The translations under genes and the position numbers were made by a program. This document shows positions 8,369 through 16,971 of a stretch of DNA of 64,000 bases, piece by piece. This DNA comes from Roseomonas haemaphysalidis (GTDB taxonomy: Bacteria > Pseudomonadota > Alphaproteobacteria > Acetobacterales > Acetobacteraceae), in NCBI RefSeq assembly GCF_017355405.1, contig NZ_CP061178.1:62001-126000 (forward strand), read 5' to 3'. How positions within the stretch are numbered: position 1 is the stretch's first letter; each line of letters begins with the position of its first letter. The notes below the pieces were generated by a model. The model made no database searches and was not told the DNA's origin. It saw only the letters and a list, made by a program, of their open reading frames with translations.

Positions 8369-8494
8369 TCACCTGTCCTGCAAGGGTTCAAAGAGGTGGG
8401 CCGCCGACGTCTGCCCCGGCATCACGGCCCACCGGCTGGAAACCAGCGTTGCGATGCCCAGGCCGATAAGGGCCCAGATGATGGTGGCGAGCAA
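8369..8494 (-). CDS. Possible small membrane peptide (41 aa, TTG start)
   Basis: A short frame ending 6 nt before the cupin ATG. From TTG at 8494 it reads LLATIIWALIGLGIATLVSS, a clean transmembrane-length hydrophobic stretch, then an Ala/Pro-containing tail ending EPLQDR. No strong ribosome binding site is seen. It could be a real small membrane protein, the C-terminal remnant of a transporter, or chance. I cannot name it. Confidence 0.25.
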   Translation of the reverse strand: MLATIIWALIGLGIATLVSSRWAVMPGQTSAAHLFEPLQDR

Positions 8495-8583
8495 TCGCGG
8501 ATGACTATGTCGCCCTGTGGCACGGCACGGGCCTGTTGCGTGCCGAGCAGCGCAGGGTCGTCATCGCGGGCGGGTCGGGAGTT

Positions 8584-9621
8584 TTATCCGGGAGCCTGAA
8601 GCTGGCTTTCGAAGGCACGCAGGAAGCTGCGGAGGTACCCGCCCAGGGCCGGACTCAGATAGCCGCCTTCCTGCACCAGCAAGGTGGGATAGTTGGCGGC
8701 GGCCAGCATGCCGCCCGCTGCTGCGAAGCCGGCATCCGTGATTTTCAGCGCACCGGTCGGGTCGCTTTCGCCAGCGTCGAAGCCGAGGGAAACGACCAGG
8801 GCGCCTGGTGCGAAGCTGCGGATGCGCGCCAGGGCGGCATCGATCGCTGCAAGCCATGGCGCGTCGGGCGTGGCCCATGGCAGGGGCAGGTTGAAATTGC
8901 TGTCCGGGGCGCCCGCACCACCGGTTTCATCGGCGTAGCCGGCATAGAACGGGGCGGTCAGGCTGGGATCCACATGCACCGAGCACACCAGCACGTCCGG
9001 CCGATCCCAGAAGATGAACTGCGTGCCGTTGCAGTGGTGCACATCGATATCGATGATCGCGACCTTGCCGAACCGCTTGGTGAGCTGTTGCGCCGCGATG
9101 GCGGCGTTGTTCAGGTAGCAGACGCCGGTCATCAGGTCGGGATAAGCATGGTGGCCGGGCGGGCGGCACATGGCATAGACCGGTGCCCCCGCCGCGGACA
9201 CGCGCTCGGCGGCATGAACGGCGACCTGGGTGCTGGCGAAGATGGCGGGCCACGTGCCCTCGGTGATCGGGCAGGAGGTGGAATTGCTGTACCAGCCAAG
9301 CTCGCCCAGCAGTTCCGTGGGTTTGCGGAACATCCGGTGGGTCGGGTGCACGTTGGGGATCACCACCGGCCCGAAGTCCGGATTCGCCGTCCAGCGCCCG
9401 TAGACATCCTTCAGGAAGGTGACATAGGCGGGGTCATGCACCTCCGTGATCGCCTCGGGCCGGTTGAGAGGCGCCTCGACGATCTCATGGCGGTCATGGC
9501 GGACGATATCGAGAAAGATGCGGTAGCGCTCCGCCCGGTCGGGCTGGGCGATGAACTTTCCTGTGCGGAATACGGTGTCCGGGTCATGCAGCGCCTGGTC
9601 GGGATGGTGAACCACCAGCAT
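8584..9621 (-). CDS. Acetylpolyamine amidohydrolase / class II-like deacetylase
   Basis: A 345-residue histone-deacetylase-fold enzyme. The catalytic His pair His157-His158 is in PPGHHAYP. Zinc ligands are Asp193 and His195 in DIDVHH and Asp282 in LGFDAGESDP. The transition-state Tyr321 lies in LVQEGGY. These match bacterial acetylpolyamine amidohydrolases that remove acetyl groups from acetylated polyamines or related amides. Start at 9621 gives a normal N-terminus (MLVVHHPDQA). It follows the MHS transporter gene by 40 nt on the same strand, so tetR-transporter-deacetylase may form one unit importing and deacetylating a substrate. Confidence 0.88.
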   Translation of the reverse strand: MLVVHHPDQALHDPDTVFRTGKFIAQPDRAERYRIFLDIVRHDRHEIVEAPLNRPEAITEVHDPAYVTFLKDVYGRWTANPDFGPVVIPNVHPTHRMFRKPTELLGELGWYSNSTSCPITEGTWPAIFASTQVAVHAAERVSAAGAPVYAMCRPPGHHAYPDLMTGVCYLNNAAIAAQQLTKRFGKVAIIDIDVHHCNGTQFIFWDRPDVLVCSVHVDPSLTAPFYAGYADETGGAGAPDSNFNLPLPWATPDAPWLAAIDAALARIRSFAPGALVVSLGFDAGESDPTGALKITDAGFAAAGGMLAAANYPTLLVQEGGYLSPALGGYLRSFLRAFESQLQAPG

Positions 9622-9661
9622 CTGGCTTTTCCTTTCTTGTGTGACGTTCGCGGTCTGCCGG

Positions 9662-10981
9662 TCAGTCGAGCGATCGACCACGTGTTTCCGGCGTCAGGAC
9701 GATATGCGTGGCGAGGGTGATGACGCAGACGAGCATCACATAAAGCGCGATGTACCAGGGGCCCCCCAGCTGATGCAGATAGGTCGCGGCCATCGGGGCC
9801 GTGCCACCGAAGATCGCCGCGCAGACCGCGTAGGGAATGCCGATGCCGGACGCCCGCACGCGGGTGGGAAAGAGCTCGGCGAAGAGCGTTCCCAGGACCG
9901 CATTGTTGAGGGATACGAACAGGGCGCCGACGACCGCGACAAATGCGAAGACACCGAAGCTCAGGGCTGGCACGGCTAGCATCGACAGCAGCGGGTAGGT
10001 GAACAGCAGGAAGCACACTGCCGCGCCGATCAGGAAGGGCTTGCGGCCGATCCGGTCGGAGACAAAGGCGAAGAGCGGCACGCCGATGCAATAGGCGATG
10101 CTGGCCAGGATGCTGCCCGCGAAGCCCGAAGCCCGGTCCAGGCCCCCCACCATGCTGGCATAGGTGGGCAGGAAGATCATCCAGAGGTAATATTGCAGCC
10201 CGTTGAGCTGCACGACAAAGACGATGAAGACCTCGCGCGGGTACTCCATGATGGAGGCGATGATGCCCGCGATGGTCATGGCGCGGCCGCTGCGCGTGCC
10301 CTCAACCTGCGCCCGCTTGAAGGCGGGTGTCTCATCAAGGCCGGCCCGGAGGTACAACCCGAAGACCGATAGCGCTGCGCCGAGCAGGAATGGCAGTCGC
10401 CAACCCCAGCTTTCCAGGTCGCCTGGCGCGATGTACCGGGTCGTCAGCGTCGCCACTGCGGTGGCCACGAGCACGGAAATGCCGATCGAGACCTGCTGCG
10501 GCGAGGCCGCCAAAGCCCGGTTCTTCAGGTCGGCGTGCTCGTTCAGGAACGTGATGGCGATCTGGTACTCGCCGCCCGCCGAGAAGCCCTGCAACAGCCG
10601 GGCCGCCAGGATGATCAGCGGCGCGGCGAGGCCGATCTGCGCGTAGGTCGGGCAAAGGCCGATCATCAGGCTGCCGAAACCGGCCATGATGATGGTGGCT
10701 GACAGCAGGTTGCGCCGTCCGTACTTGTCCGCCAGCGGCGACAGAACGAAGGCGCCCAGTGGCCGGCCGAGAAAGCCCACCGCGAAGACGGTGAAGCTGG
10801 CCAGCAGCGAGCTCGCGGCATTGTCCGACGGGAACATCTGCGAAGCGAAGATCCCGGCCAGAAAGCCGTAGATGGACCAATCGTACCATTCGATGAAATG
10901 CCCGAAGGCACCACCCCACATGGTCCGTTGCCGGCTCGGCGCGCCGGCAGGCGCATGGCCTGACTGGACCGCATTGCTCAT
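9662..10981 (-). CDS. MFS transporter, metabolite:H+ symporter (MHS) type
   Basis: A 439-residue inner-membrane carrier with about 12 helices. The N-terminus reads GAFGHFIEWYDWSIYGF, the MHS-family signature just before helix 1. ADKYGRRN is the loop 2-3 motif and SDRIGRKP the loop 8-9 repeat. Proteins of this type import organic acids, betaine-like compounds or sugars by proton symport; the substrate is not readable. Its ATG overlaps the TGA of the tetR gene (ATGA), so the regulator and transporter are cotranslated, with the deacetylase behind. Confidence 0.88.
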   Translation of the reverse strand: MSNAVQSGHAPAGAPSRQRTMWGGAFGHFIEWYDWSIYGFLAGIFASQMFPSDNAASSLLASFTVFAVGFLGRPLGAFVLSPLADKYGRRNLLSATIIMAGFGSLMIGLCPTYAQIGLAAPLIILAARLLQGFSAGGEYQIAITFLNEHADLKNRALAASPQQVSIGISVLVATAVATLTTRYIAPGDLESWGWRLPFLLGAALSVFGLYLRAGLDETPAFKRAQVEGTRSGRAMTIAGIIASIMEYPREVFIVFVVQLNGLQYYLWMIFLPTYASMVGGLDRASGFAGSILASIAYCIGVPLFAFVSDRIGRKPFLIGAAVCFLLFTYPLLSMLAVPALSFGVFAFVAVVGALFVSLNNAVLGTLFAELFPTRVRASGIGIPYAVCAAIFGGTAPMAATYLHQLGGPWYIALYVMLVCVITLATHIVLTPETRGRSLD

Positions 10982-11646
10982 GCTTTCGCTCTCCTGGCTT
11001 GGGCCGGCTTGGCGCCGCGGGATTCGGGGGAGGTGGTCAATTGCTCGAACCGCTGGCCAACCGTTTCCGCCAGCAAGCCAAGGTTCTTTTCAAAGTAGGT
11101 TGCATCCTTGTCGAGAAACCGCTCGAGGCTGAGGCCACGGATCGCCACCAGCATGAATTCGAACAAGGCGACCGCTTCCGGCTTGCGGTGATCGGACAGG
11201 ACCTGCCGCTCCACCCAGGGGTGGACGATGCCGTGCACGGTGTTCACCCGATCTGCGACGACCCGCCTATGGAACGCTTCATCGGATCGCGTGCCGATGA
11301 TGATTTCCCAGATGGCCCAATAGGACGGGTCCCCGTAGACCTCCCACAGGTGCGCGACCAGCTGTGCCGCGTTGATGCCGTGGGAATCCTGCGCCACCTC
11401 CTCCTGGCGTTCGAGCCGCGAGCGCAACTGCTCGGACGCATGGTGGAGCACGCCGAACATCAGGTCGCCCTTGGTCGCGAAGTGATGATGGAGGGCACCG
11501 GTCGTGACCCCGGCCTGGGCGGCGACGCGGGCGGTGGTCGCGCCGGCATAGCCAGCGCTTCGCAGGAGTTCCACGGTCGCCTGGATCAGCAGGGCACGGG
11601 TTTCGGAGCTGCGGTCGGCATGGGATCGGCGTGCTGACAATGGCAT
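10978..11646 (-). CDS. TetR/AcrR family transcriptional regulator
   Basis: A 222-residue regulator. The N-terminal helix-turn-helix is clear: ATVELLRSAGYAGATTARVA, then AGVTTGALHHHFATKGDL. The remaining ~150 residues are the ligand-binding, dimerising half. ATG 11646 is preferred: the longer frame to 11721 would run through the dyad at 11668-11685, which looks like its operator. It probably represses its own operon (MHS transporter and acetylpolyamine amidohydrolase) until an effector binds. Confidence 0.87.
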   Translation of the reverse strand: MPLSARRSHADRSSETRALLIQATVELLRSAGYAGATTARVAAQAGVTTGALHHHFATKGDLMFGVLHHASEQLRSRLERQEEVAQDSHGINAAQLVAHLWEVYGDPSYWAIWEIIIGTRSDEAFHRRVVADRVNTVHGIVHPWVERQVLSDHRKPEAVALFEFMLVAIRGLSLERFLDKDATYFEKNLGLLAETVGQRFEQLTTSPESRGAKPAQARRAKA

Positions 11647-11667
11647 GAGGAGGATGCTGCCATTCAA

Positions 11668-11685
11668 ATACCGATCAGTCAGTAT
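11668..11685. promoter_or_regulatory. Candidate TetR operator
   Basis: ATACCGATCAGTCAGTAT is an imperfect 18-bp dyad (12 of 18 positions symmetric) with ATAC/GTAT ends, resembling many TetR-family operators. It is 21 nt upstream of the tetR ATG, fitting autorepression. The rest of the gap up to 11962 contains nothing I can identify. Confidence 0.5.
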
Positions 11686-11962
11686 GTAATTGAGCCGAGG
11701 CTGACGATTTGTGCCCCGCAAAGTGGTCCCTGGCCTTCTGATCGCTGCAGTGTCGCGAGGGTTGGCCAGGGATGTTCCATCGAGCCCGCGCCGGAGATGC
11801 GGGGCGCCGCGTCAGGGAGACGACCGATGACAGGGCGTGCTGGGTGGCACGCTGTCCCCGGTCGGTTGTCCATCCACCCGGCCGCACGCAACCTGTGGCC
11901 GGATCGCTGACAGCGATCCCTCCATCCCTGCTAGGACCGCCGGCACAGGATGGGCCGGGACC

Positions 11963-12883
11963 TTATCGGTGCAGGGCGCCGGTGTGCAGCAGCTGCCACA
12001 CGTCTGCGGCCACCTGGTTGGCCGCGCCCAGCCGTTCGATCAACTGCGCCGGGCGGCTGCCACGCAGCCCGGCCACGGTCAGCCGGCTGTCGCGCACATA
12101 GGTATAGACGCCGCTGACGGCAAAGGCCGCGACGTGGCGGATATGCGCCTGCTGCTGCGCGACCGTGGCGCGGAACGCTTGGGATGCGTAGAAGCGCCGC
12201 CGGGCCATCGGGGATTCGAAGGCCAGTTCCAGGATCGCCAGCAGCGTCCGCTCGGGCGGTACCAGGTGGTCGACCTCGGGCGCCGGGGGCGCGGGCTTGG
12301 CGTTGTCATAGCGGGTCGGCTGGTGGAGCCGGGTCTTCAGCACCGCCGGCTCGGCGGCCAGCGTTTCCGCGAAGCCCCGCATGAAGGTGGCGAAGGCCGC
12401 CGGGTCGACGTCGCCCGCGCCGAAATGCACGTGGATGCGGTCCAGCCCGTCGTCGCCATTCGGGGCTGGGTCCGGCATTCGGTCGACCAAGGTCCGCGAT
12501 CCCTCGGGCAATGCATAGGCGACGGTGGCCGCGAACATGTTCTGCTCGTCGGCGAAGAGGATGGGGCAGGCGGCGTTGAATCGCTCCTGCTCGGCCGCGG
12601 AGGCGAAGCCGATCTCGACCCCGCCATCCAGCTCGTAGTCGGCGAAGGGTGCGATGCCCTCGATCGCCGGCCAGAGATGGGCGTCCTGCTCGCGGTTGAA
12701 GTGGTTCTGCACGTACCAACCGAGGCCCGGGATGCGCGAGCAGAGCGGGCCGTGCACGTCGCGCCAATAGGTCGCGAACAACTCATGCGGCACGCGGGGG
12801 CGACGCAACACGGTGGTGTAGCTGTTGATGGCGATGGTGCCATCGCGTTCGGCGTAGTTTTCAGCAACCGGCATGCGGGGCAT
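11963..12883 (-). CDS. EthD-domain-like protein
   Basis: A 306-residue protein with no signal peptide. Residues ~18-55 (SYTTVLRRP, YWRDVHGPLCSRIPGLGWYV) match the start of an EthD/dimeric alpha-beta barrel domain: a beta strand, then W-x-D-x-H-G-P and a helix. A second region (DRIHVHFGAGDVDPAAFATF) could be a second ferredoxin-like unit. Function is unknown; EthD proteins accompany degradative oxidation systems. The gene stands apart from its neighbours, with a 316-nt gap downstream to tetR. Confidence 0.6.
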   Translation of the reverse strand: MPRMPVAENYAERDGTIAINSYTTVLRRPRVPHELFATYWRDVHGPLCSRIPGLGWYVQNHFNREQDAHLWPAIEGIAPFADYELDGGVEIGFASAAEQERFNAACPILFADEQNMFAATVAYALPEGSRTLVDRMPDPAPNGDDGLDRIHVHFGAGDVDPAAFATFMRGFAETLAAEPAVLKTRLHQPTRYDNAKPAPPAPEVDHLVPPERTLLAILELAFESPMARRRFYASQAFRATVAQQQAHIRHVAAFAVSGVYTYVRDSRLTVAGLRGSRPAQLIERLGAANQVAADVWQLLHTGALHR

Positions 12884-13047
12884 GGGACGATCCTTGGAAA
12901 GCCAGCGCGATTAGTGGCCGGCGATGGAAGAAGCGGCAAGAAACGAAGCGCAGGCGTTGCGGCGACCCTGGCGAAGGCACGGCGAGGCGGCACGGGGTCC
13001 GATGCCACATGATGCGCCCGGGTGCCGCTGGCCGGCCCGCGACCTGG

Positions 13048-14277
13048 TCAGCGCGCGGCCGCCGGAGCGGGTGTCGCCGTGCGCGCCTGCAGCCGGGCGA
13101 CCAGCGGCACCATGGCGGCGCCGGCCAGGGCGATGCCAGCGGCAACGGAGCCGACGGCCGCCAGACCCCAGTGCTGGATCACCGCGCCGCCGATCATCGC
13201 GCCCAGGCCGATGCCCGCATTGGCCATGGAAACGTTCAGCGTGCCGGCCAGCGCCTGGGCCCGGCTGGCGGACTGCATCACCCTCACTTGGCAGATGGGG
13301 TACAGCGCGGTGTTGGCCACGCCCCAGACTGCCAGCGCCACCATCAGCCATCCATGCTGGCCGGCCAGCGGCGCCGTGGCGGCGAGGCCGGCGGCCAGCA
13401 CCAGCACCGCCACCAGCGTCACCCGCAGCGGGTTGCGCGCCACGAAGTGGCCACCCAGCCAGTTGCCGGCCAGCCCGACGACGCCGAACCCCATCAGCCA
13501 CCAGCCGACCTGCCCGGAGGGGATTGCCGCCAGCTGCTGCAGCATGTCGGCCAAATAGGTGTAGCCGGTGAACATGGCGCTGAAGACCACGACGGACAGC
13601 ACGACATTGCCCAGGAAGAAGGGGTCACGCAGGATGCGTGCCTGCTCGGCCAGCCGCAGGCGCTGCGGCCGCGCGAGGGTCGGCATCACCAGCATCAGCA
13701 GCACCGCCATCAGCAGCGACAGCGCGGCCAGGCCCCAGAAGGTGCCGCGCCACCCGAACACGTCCGACGCCAGGGTACCGAGCGGGATGCCGAACACCAT
13801 GGCGCCCGAGATGCCGAGATAAACCTGCGCCACGGCCTTGCCGGACCGCCCGGGCCCCGCCAGCACGCCAGCCGTCTCGCTGGCCGTGCCCCAGAACACG
13901 GGCAACGCCAACGCGGGCAGAAAGCGCCCGAGGCCCAGCACCCAGATGTTGGGTGCCAGGGCGGCCAGGGCGTTGGAGGCGGCGAAGACCAGCAGCAGCA
14001 CGACGAACAGCCGCTTGCGCTCGAAATGCGACAGAACCGCTGTCAGCAGCGGGCCGAACAGCATCACGGTGAAGGCGAACAGCGTGACGAGCTGCCCGGC
14101 GGCGGACACAGAGATGCCGAGGTCACGCGCCAGCCCCGGCAGCAGGCCGACGATGATGAACTCGGTGGTCACGATCACGAAGGCCGAGATGGCCAGCAGC
14201 ACGACCGCCAGCCCATGGCCCGAGGCGGCGGCCGCCTGCGCCGGGGCGCCGGGTCGCGATAAGGTGGAAGCAGGCAT
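13048..14277 (-). CDS. MFS efflux transporter (DHA1/AraJ-type)
   Basis: A 409-residue, 12-helix inner-membrane protein. The start of helix 1 reads VVLLAISAFVIVTTEFIIVGLLPGLARDLGIS, typical of drug/sugar exporters of the AraJ/YdhP group (shown here only as family pattern), with SHFERKRL in loop 2-3. Its start at 14277 is divergent from a LysR gene with 109 nt between, the usual arrangement of an exporter under a LysR regulator. The exported compound is unknown. The longer frame to 14571 overlaps the LysR gene and is rejected. Confidence 0.85.
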   Translation of the reverse strand: MPASTLSRPGAPAQAAAASGHGLAVVLLAISAFVIVTTEFIIVGLLPGLARDLGISVSAAGQLVTLFAFTVMLFGPLLTAVLSHFERKRLFVVLLLVFAASNALAALAPNIWVLGLGRFLPALALPVFWGTASETAGVLAGPGRSGKAVAQVYLGISGAMVFGIPLGTLASDVFGWRGTFWGLAALSLLMAVLLMLVMPTLARPQRLRLAEQARILRDPFFLGNVVLSVVVFSAMFTGYTYLADMLQQLAAIPSGQVGWWLMGFGVVGLAGNWLGGHFVARNPLRVTLVAVLVLAAGLAATAPLAGQHGWLMVALAVWGVANTALYPICQVRVMQSASRAQALAGTLNVSMANAGIGLGAMIGGAVIQHWGLAAVGSVAAGIALAGAAMVPLVARLQARTATPAPAAAR

Positions 14278-14308
14278 CGGCAGCTCTCCTGTCTGGGAGC
14301 CTCCCGAT

Positions 14309-14325
14309 ATAACAGTGATTGTAAT
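14309..14325. promoter_or_regulatory. Candidate LysR-type operator
   Basis: ATAACA-GTGAT-TGTAAT is an interrupted dyad (5 of 6 arm positions match) with the T-N11-A form of LysR boxes. It lies in the 109-nt gap between the divergent MFS and LysR genes, 32 nt from the MFS start and 62 nt from the LysR start. A second A/T-rich dyad, TAAT...ATTA, follows near 14323-14343. Confidence 0.5.
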
Positions 14326-14386
14326 TCCCGGATGCGGTATTAATTCCTGATTGTTGTGACAGAAATTCATCAATAGGCTGGCGGCG

Positions 14387-15295
14387 ATGATCCCGTCCGA
14401 ACGTCTCAAGGGCATCGAGGCCTTCGTGGTCTCGGCCGATACCGGCTCCTTCACGGCGGCGGCGGAGCGGCTGAACCTCACCGCCTCGGCCATCAGCAAG
14501 GGTGTGGCGCGGTTGGAGGCGCGGCTCGGCAACCGGTTGTTCGAGCGGACCACGCGGCGGCTGGCGCTCACCGATTCCGGCAGCGCCTTCTATGCGACCT
14601 GCGTGCGGGTGCTGGCGGAGCTGGAGGATGCCGAGGCCGTGCTGGCGGCGCAGCGGACGGAGCCGGTAGGGCGCCTGAAGGTCAATGTGCCCGTGGCCTT
14701 TGGGCATATCGGCGTGATGCCCGTGCTGCTCGCCTTCTGCGAGCGCTATCCGAACCTGCGGCCTGAGGTCAGCTTCACGGACCGCTTCATCGACCTGATC
14801 GAGGAAGGCGTCGATGTCGCCGTTCGCATCGCCGCCATCGGGCCTGCGGGCAGCGGCCTCGGCCACCGGACGCTGGGGCAGGAGCACCTGATCCTTTGCG
14901 CGGCCCCCGCCTATCTGGCGCGGCGCGGCCCGCCGCCATCCGTGGACGCGCTGTCAGACCACGAATGTATCCTGTATGGCCGCAGCGACGGCAGCACCAT
15001 CCCATGGCGCTTCGGTTATGCGGGCGGGACGCTGGAGCAGCGCGTGATGGCCGGCCACATGACGCTGGGCAGCGCCGAGGCACAGGTCCGTGCCGTGAAG
15101 GCCGGCCTGGGCGTCGCGCAGCTGGCGACCTGGCTGATCCGTGACGAGCTGCGGCGTGGCGAGCTGGTCGAGATCCTGCCGGCCCATGCCACGGAGGGGC
15201 TGACGCTGCATCTGGTATGGCCGCGCAGCCGTCAGCTCAATCCCAAGGTCCATGCGTTCATCGAAACCCTGGCGGAGGAATTGCACATCGGCTGA
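14387..15295 (+). CDS. LysR family transcriptional regulator
   Basis: A 302-residue LTTR. The N-terminal winged HTH reads LKGIEAFVVSADTGSFTAAA, then LNLTASAISKGVARLEARLG and LFERTTRRLALT. The C-terminal ~210 residues form the periplasmic-binding-protein-like effector domain, with GRLKVNVPVAFGH at its start. It is divergent from the MFS exporter gene and probably controls it through the dyad at 14309-14325. The inducer is unknown. Confidence 0.9.
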   Translation: MIPSERLKGIEAFVVSADTGSFTAAAERLNLTASAISKGVARLEARLGNRLFERTTRRLALTDSGSAFYATCVRVLAELEDAEAVLAAQRTEPVGRLKVNVPVAFGHIGVMPVLLAFCERYPNLRPEVSFTDRFIDLIEEGVDVAVRIAAIGPAGSGLGHRTLGQEHLILCAAPAYLARRGPPPSVDALSDHECILYGRSDGSTIPWRFGYAGGTLEQRVMAGHMTLGSAEAQVRAVKAGLGVAQLATWLIRDELRRGELVEILPAHATEGLTLHLVWPRSRQLNPKVHAFIETLAEELHIG

Positions 15296-15385
15296 CGCGG
15301 CGCCGGGCCGGAGCAGAGGTGCCGTTGATGATCCTGCTACCTGTGGCACGGGGCCAAGCCCCCTGCCTTGCAGGTTCGGCCGACG

Positions 15386-16420
15386 TCATCCCGCCAATTC
15401 GCGCCGCACGATCGCCGCTCCGTCCGCCATGGCCTTCAACTTCGCGAAGGCACGTGGGCGCGGCAGGTACTTCATGCCGCAATCCGGTGCCACCACCAGC
15501 CGTTCGGCGGGGAGGCGCTTCAGCGCGGCGCGGATACGCTCCGCCACCTGCTCCGGCGTTTCCACGGCTTCACTGCCGAGGTCGATGACGCCGAGCATGA
15601 TGGTCTTGCCCGACAAGGCATCCAGCACCGAAAGGTCGAGCCGCGGCTGCGCTGCCTCAATCGAGATCTGCGCCGCCGTGCAGTCGGCCAGCTGTGGCAG
15701 GAAGGAATAGCCGGACGGCTTGTCCTTCACCACGGCGGCGTAGCCGAAGCACAGGTGCACCACCGTGTCCCCGTCCAGCCCCTCCAGCGCGCGGTTCAGC
15801 GCCTTGACGCCGAAGCGTGCCGCGGCCTCCGGCCGCGCCTGCATCCAGGGCTCGTCGAACTGAATGACGTCGACCCCCGCGCGGCGCAGGTCCTTGGCTT
15901 CCTCGTTGACGGCGGCGGCGTAGTCCATCGCCATCGCCTCCTCGTCCTTGTAGAATTCGTCGGATGCCTGCTGTGACAGCGTGAACGGCCCGGGCAGCGT
16001 GATCTTGGTGCGCTTGTCCGTGTTGGCGACCAGGAACTCCACGTCGCGCACCTCCACCGGCCGGTTGCGGCGGATGCGGCCGACGACGCGCGGCACCAGC
16101 GTTTCCTTGCCGGCGCGGCCCATGGTGCGGGCGGGATTGTCCACGTCCACGCCGTCCAGCGCCAGCGCGAAACGGTTGGAGTAACTTTCCCGCCGGATCT
16201 CGCCATCCGTCACGATATCGACGCCCGCGCGCTCCATGTCGCGGATCGCGACCAGGGTGGCGTCGTCCTGCGCCTGTTCCAGCGCATCCTCGGCCACCCG
16301 CCACATCTGCTTCATCCGCACGCGCGGCACCAGGTTTTGCGCCAGCACGGCACGGTCCACCAGCCAGTCCGGCTGCGGGTAGCTGCCAACGACGGTGACG
16401 GGGAGAAGCTTGTCGGTCAT
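15386..16420 (-). CDS. Core-MetE / cobalamin-independent methionine synthase C-terminal-type protein
   Basis: A 344-residue protein equal to the C-terminal catalytic barrel of MetE without the N-terminal half. Zinc ligands are visible: His222 and Cys224 in VVHLCFGYA, Glu255 in ISIEAAQ and Cys314 in APDCGMKY. GPFTL and QFDEPWM are further family motifs. Such short proteins transfer methyl groups to homocysteine from donors other than polyglutamylated methyltetrahydrofolate, or act on other thiols. It ends the long catabolic gene set but is separated from the NTF2-like gene by a palindromic repeat, so cotranscription is uncertain. A demethylation link with aromatic catabolism is possible. Confidence 0.8.
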   Translation of the reverse strand: MTDKLLPVTVVGSYPQPDWLVDRAVLAQNLVPRVRMKQMWRVAEDALEQAQDDATLVAIRDMERAGVDIVTDGEIRRESYSNRFALALDGVDVDNPARTMGRAGKETLVPRVVGRIRRNRPVEVRDVEFLVANTDKRTKITLPGPFTLSQQASDEFYKDEEAMAMDYAAAVNEEAKDLRRAGVDVIQFDEPWMQARPEAAARFGVKALNRALEGLDGDTVVHLCFGYAAVVKDKPSGYSFLPQLADCTAAQISIEAAQPRLDLSVLDALSGKTIMLGVIDLGSEAVETPEQVAERIRAALKRLPAERLVVAPDCGMKYLPRPRAFAKLKAMADGAAIVRRELAG

Positions 16421-16449
16421 GCGGTAAGTTCCTGTGGTGGGAAGAAAGG

Positions 16450-16584
16450 TTGGGGGAATGAATTCCCCCAAACCCCCATCTTCTTTTTGAATATTTGGCC
16501 CTGGCATCGTGGCACTTTGGAGCCGCTGGCGGTCGCGAGAAGCAGACAGAAAAAATAGGGGTTCGGGGAAATTCCTTTCCCCGA
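16450..16584. repeat. Paired palindromes, REP/BIME-like element
   Basis: Two hairpins flank ~90 nt. The first is TTGGGGGAA-TGAA-TTCCCCCAA (16450-16471), the second TCGGGGAAA-TTCC-TTTCCCCGA (16563-16584). Each has an inner C-rich/T-rich tail facing the other: CCCCCATCTTCTTTTTGAA after the first and AGACAGAAAAAATAGGGG before the second, which are roughly inverted copies. This is the layout of two REP units in opposite orientation. Either hairpin could also act as a terminator. Confidence 0.55.
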
Positions 16585-16590
16585 CCTTGA

Positions 16591-16962
16591 TTACTTCCGT
16601 GGCAGCGCCGTCGGCTGATAGGCCAGCAACCGCCATGCCCCATCCTCTCGCGTCCACACCGCGCAGGTCATCGCGCCGATGGTCTTCTCGGCGCCGTCGC
16701 GGTGGATGTCGGCGCCCATGGTGCCGAGTGCCACGGCGGCATCCGGCCCGGCGGGCAGCACCGCCTTGGTCTCATAGCGCACCGCGTGGTAGCGCAGGCT
16801 GCCGCTGGTGAGCGTTGCGAGGTAGCTTTCCCGTGTATCCTGGGTGGCGTCGGAATGGCTGTAGACCAGATGCTCCGACAACAGTTCGCGCAGCGCGGCC
16901 ACATCACCCGCCTGCATGGCGGCGTAGCGGCGGGCTTCCAGGCCCTTGATCTCATCCTGCAT
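16591..16962 (-). CDS. NTF2-like (DUF4440/SnoaL-type) protein
   Basis: A 123-residue cone-shaped NTF2-like fold protein: N-terminal helix DEIKGLEARRYAAMQAGDVA, then LLSEHLVYSHSDATQDTRES and a C-terminal strand WRLLAYQPTAL. Members act as small isomerases, lyases or binding proteins; no certain catalytic set is visible. It starts 9 nt downstream of the dehydrogenase gene and belongs to the same catabolic operon. Confidence 0.75.
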   Translation of the reverse strand: MQDEIKGLEARRYAAMQAGDVAALRELLSEHLVYSHSDATQDTRESYLATLTSGSLRYHAVRYETKAVLPAGPDAAVALGTMGADIHRDGAEKTIGAMTCAVWTREDGAWRLLAYQPTALPRK

Positions 16963-16971
16963 GGCGGGTCC

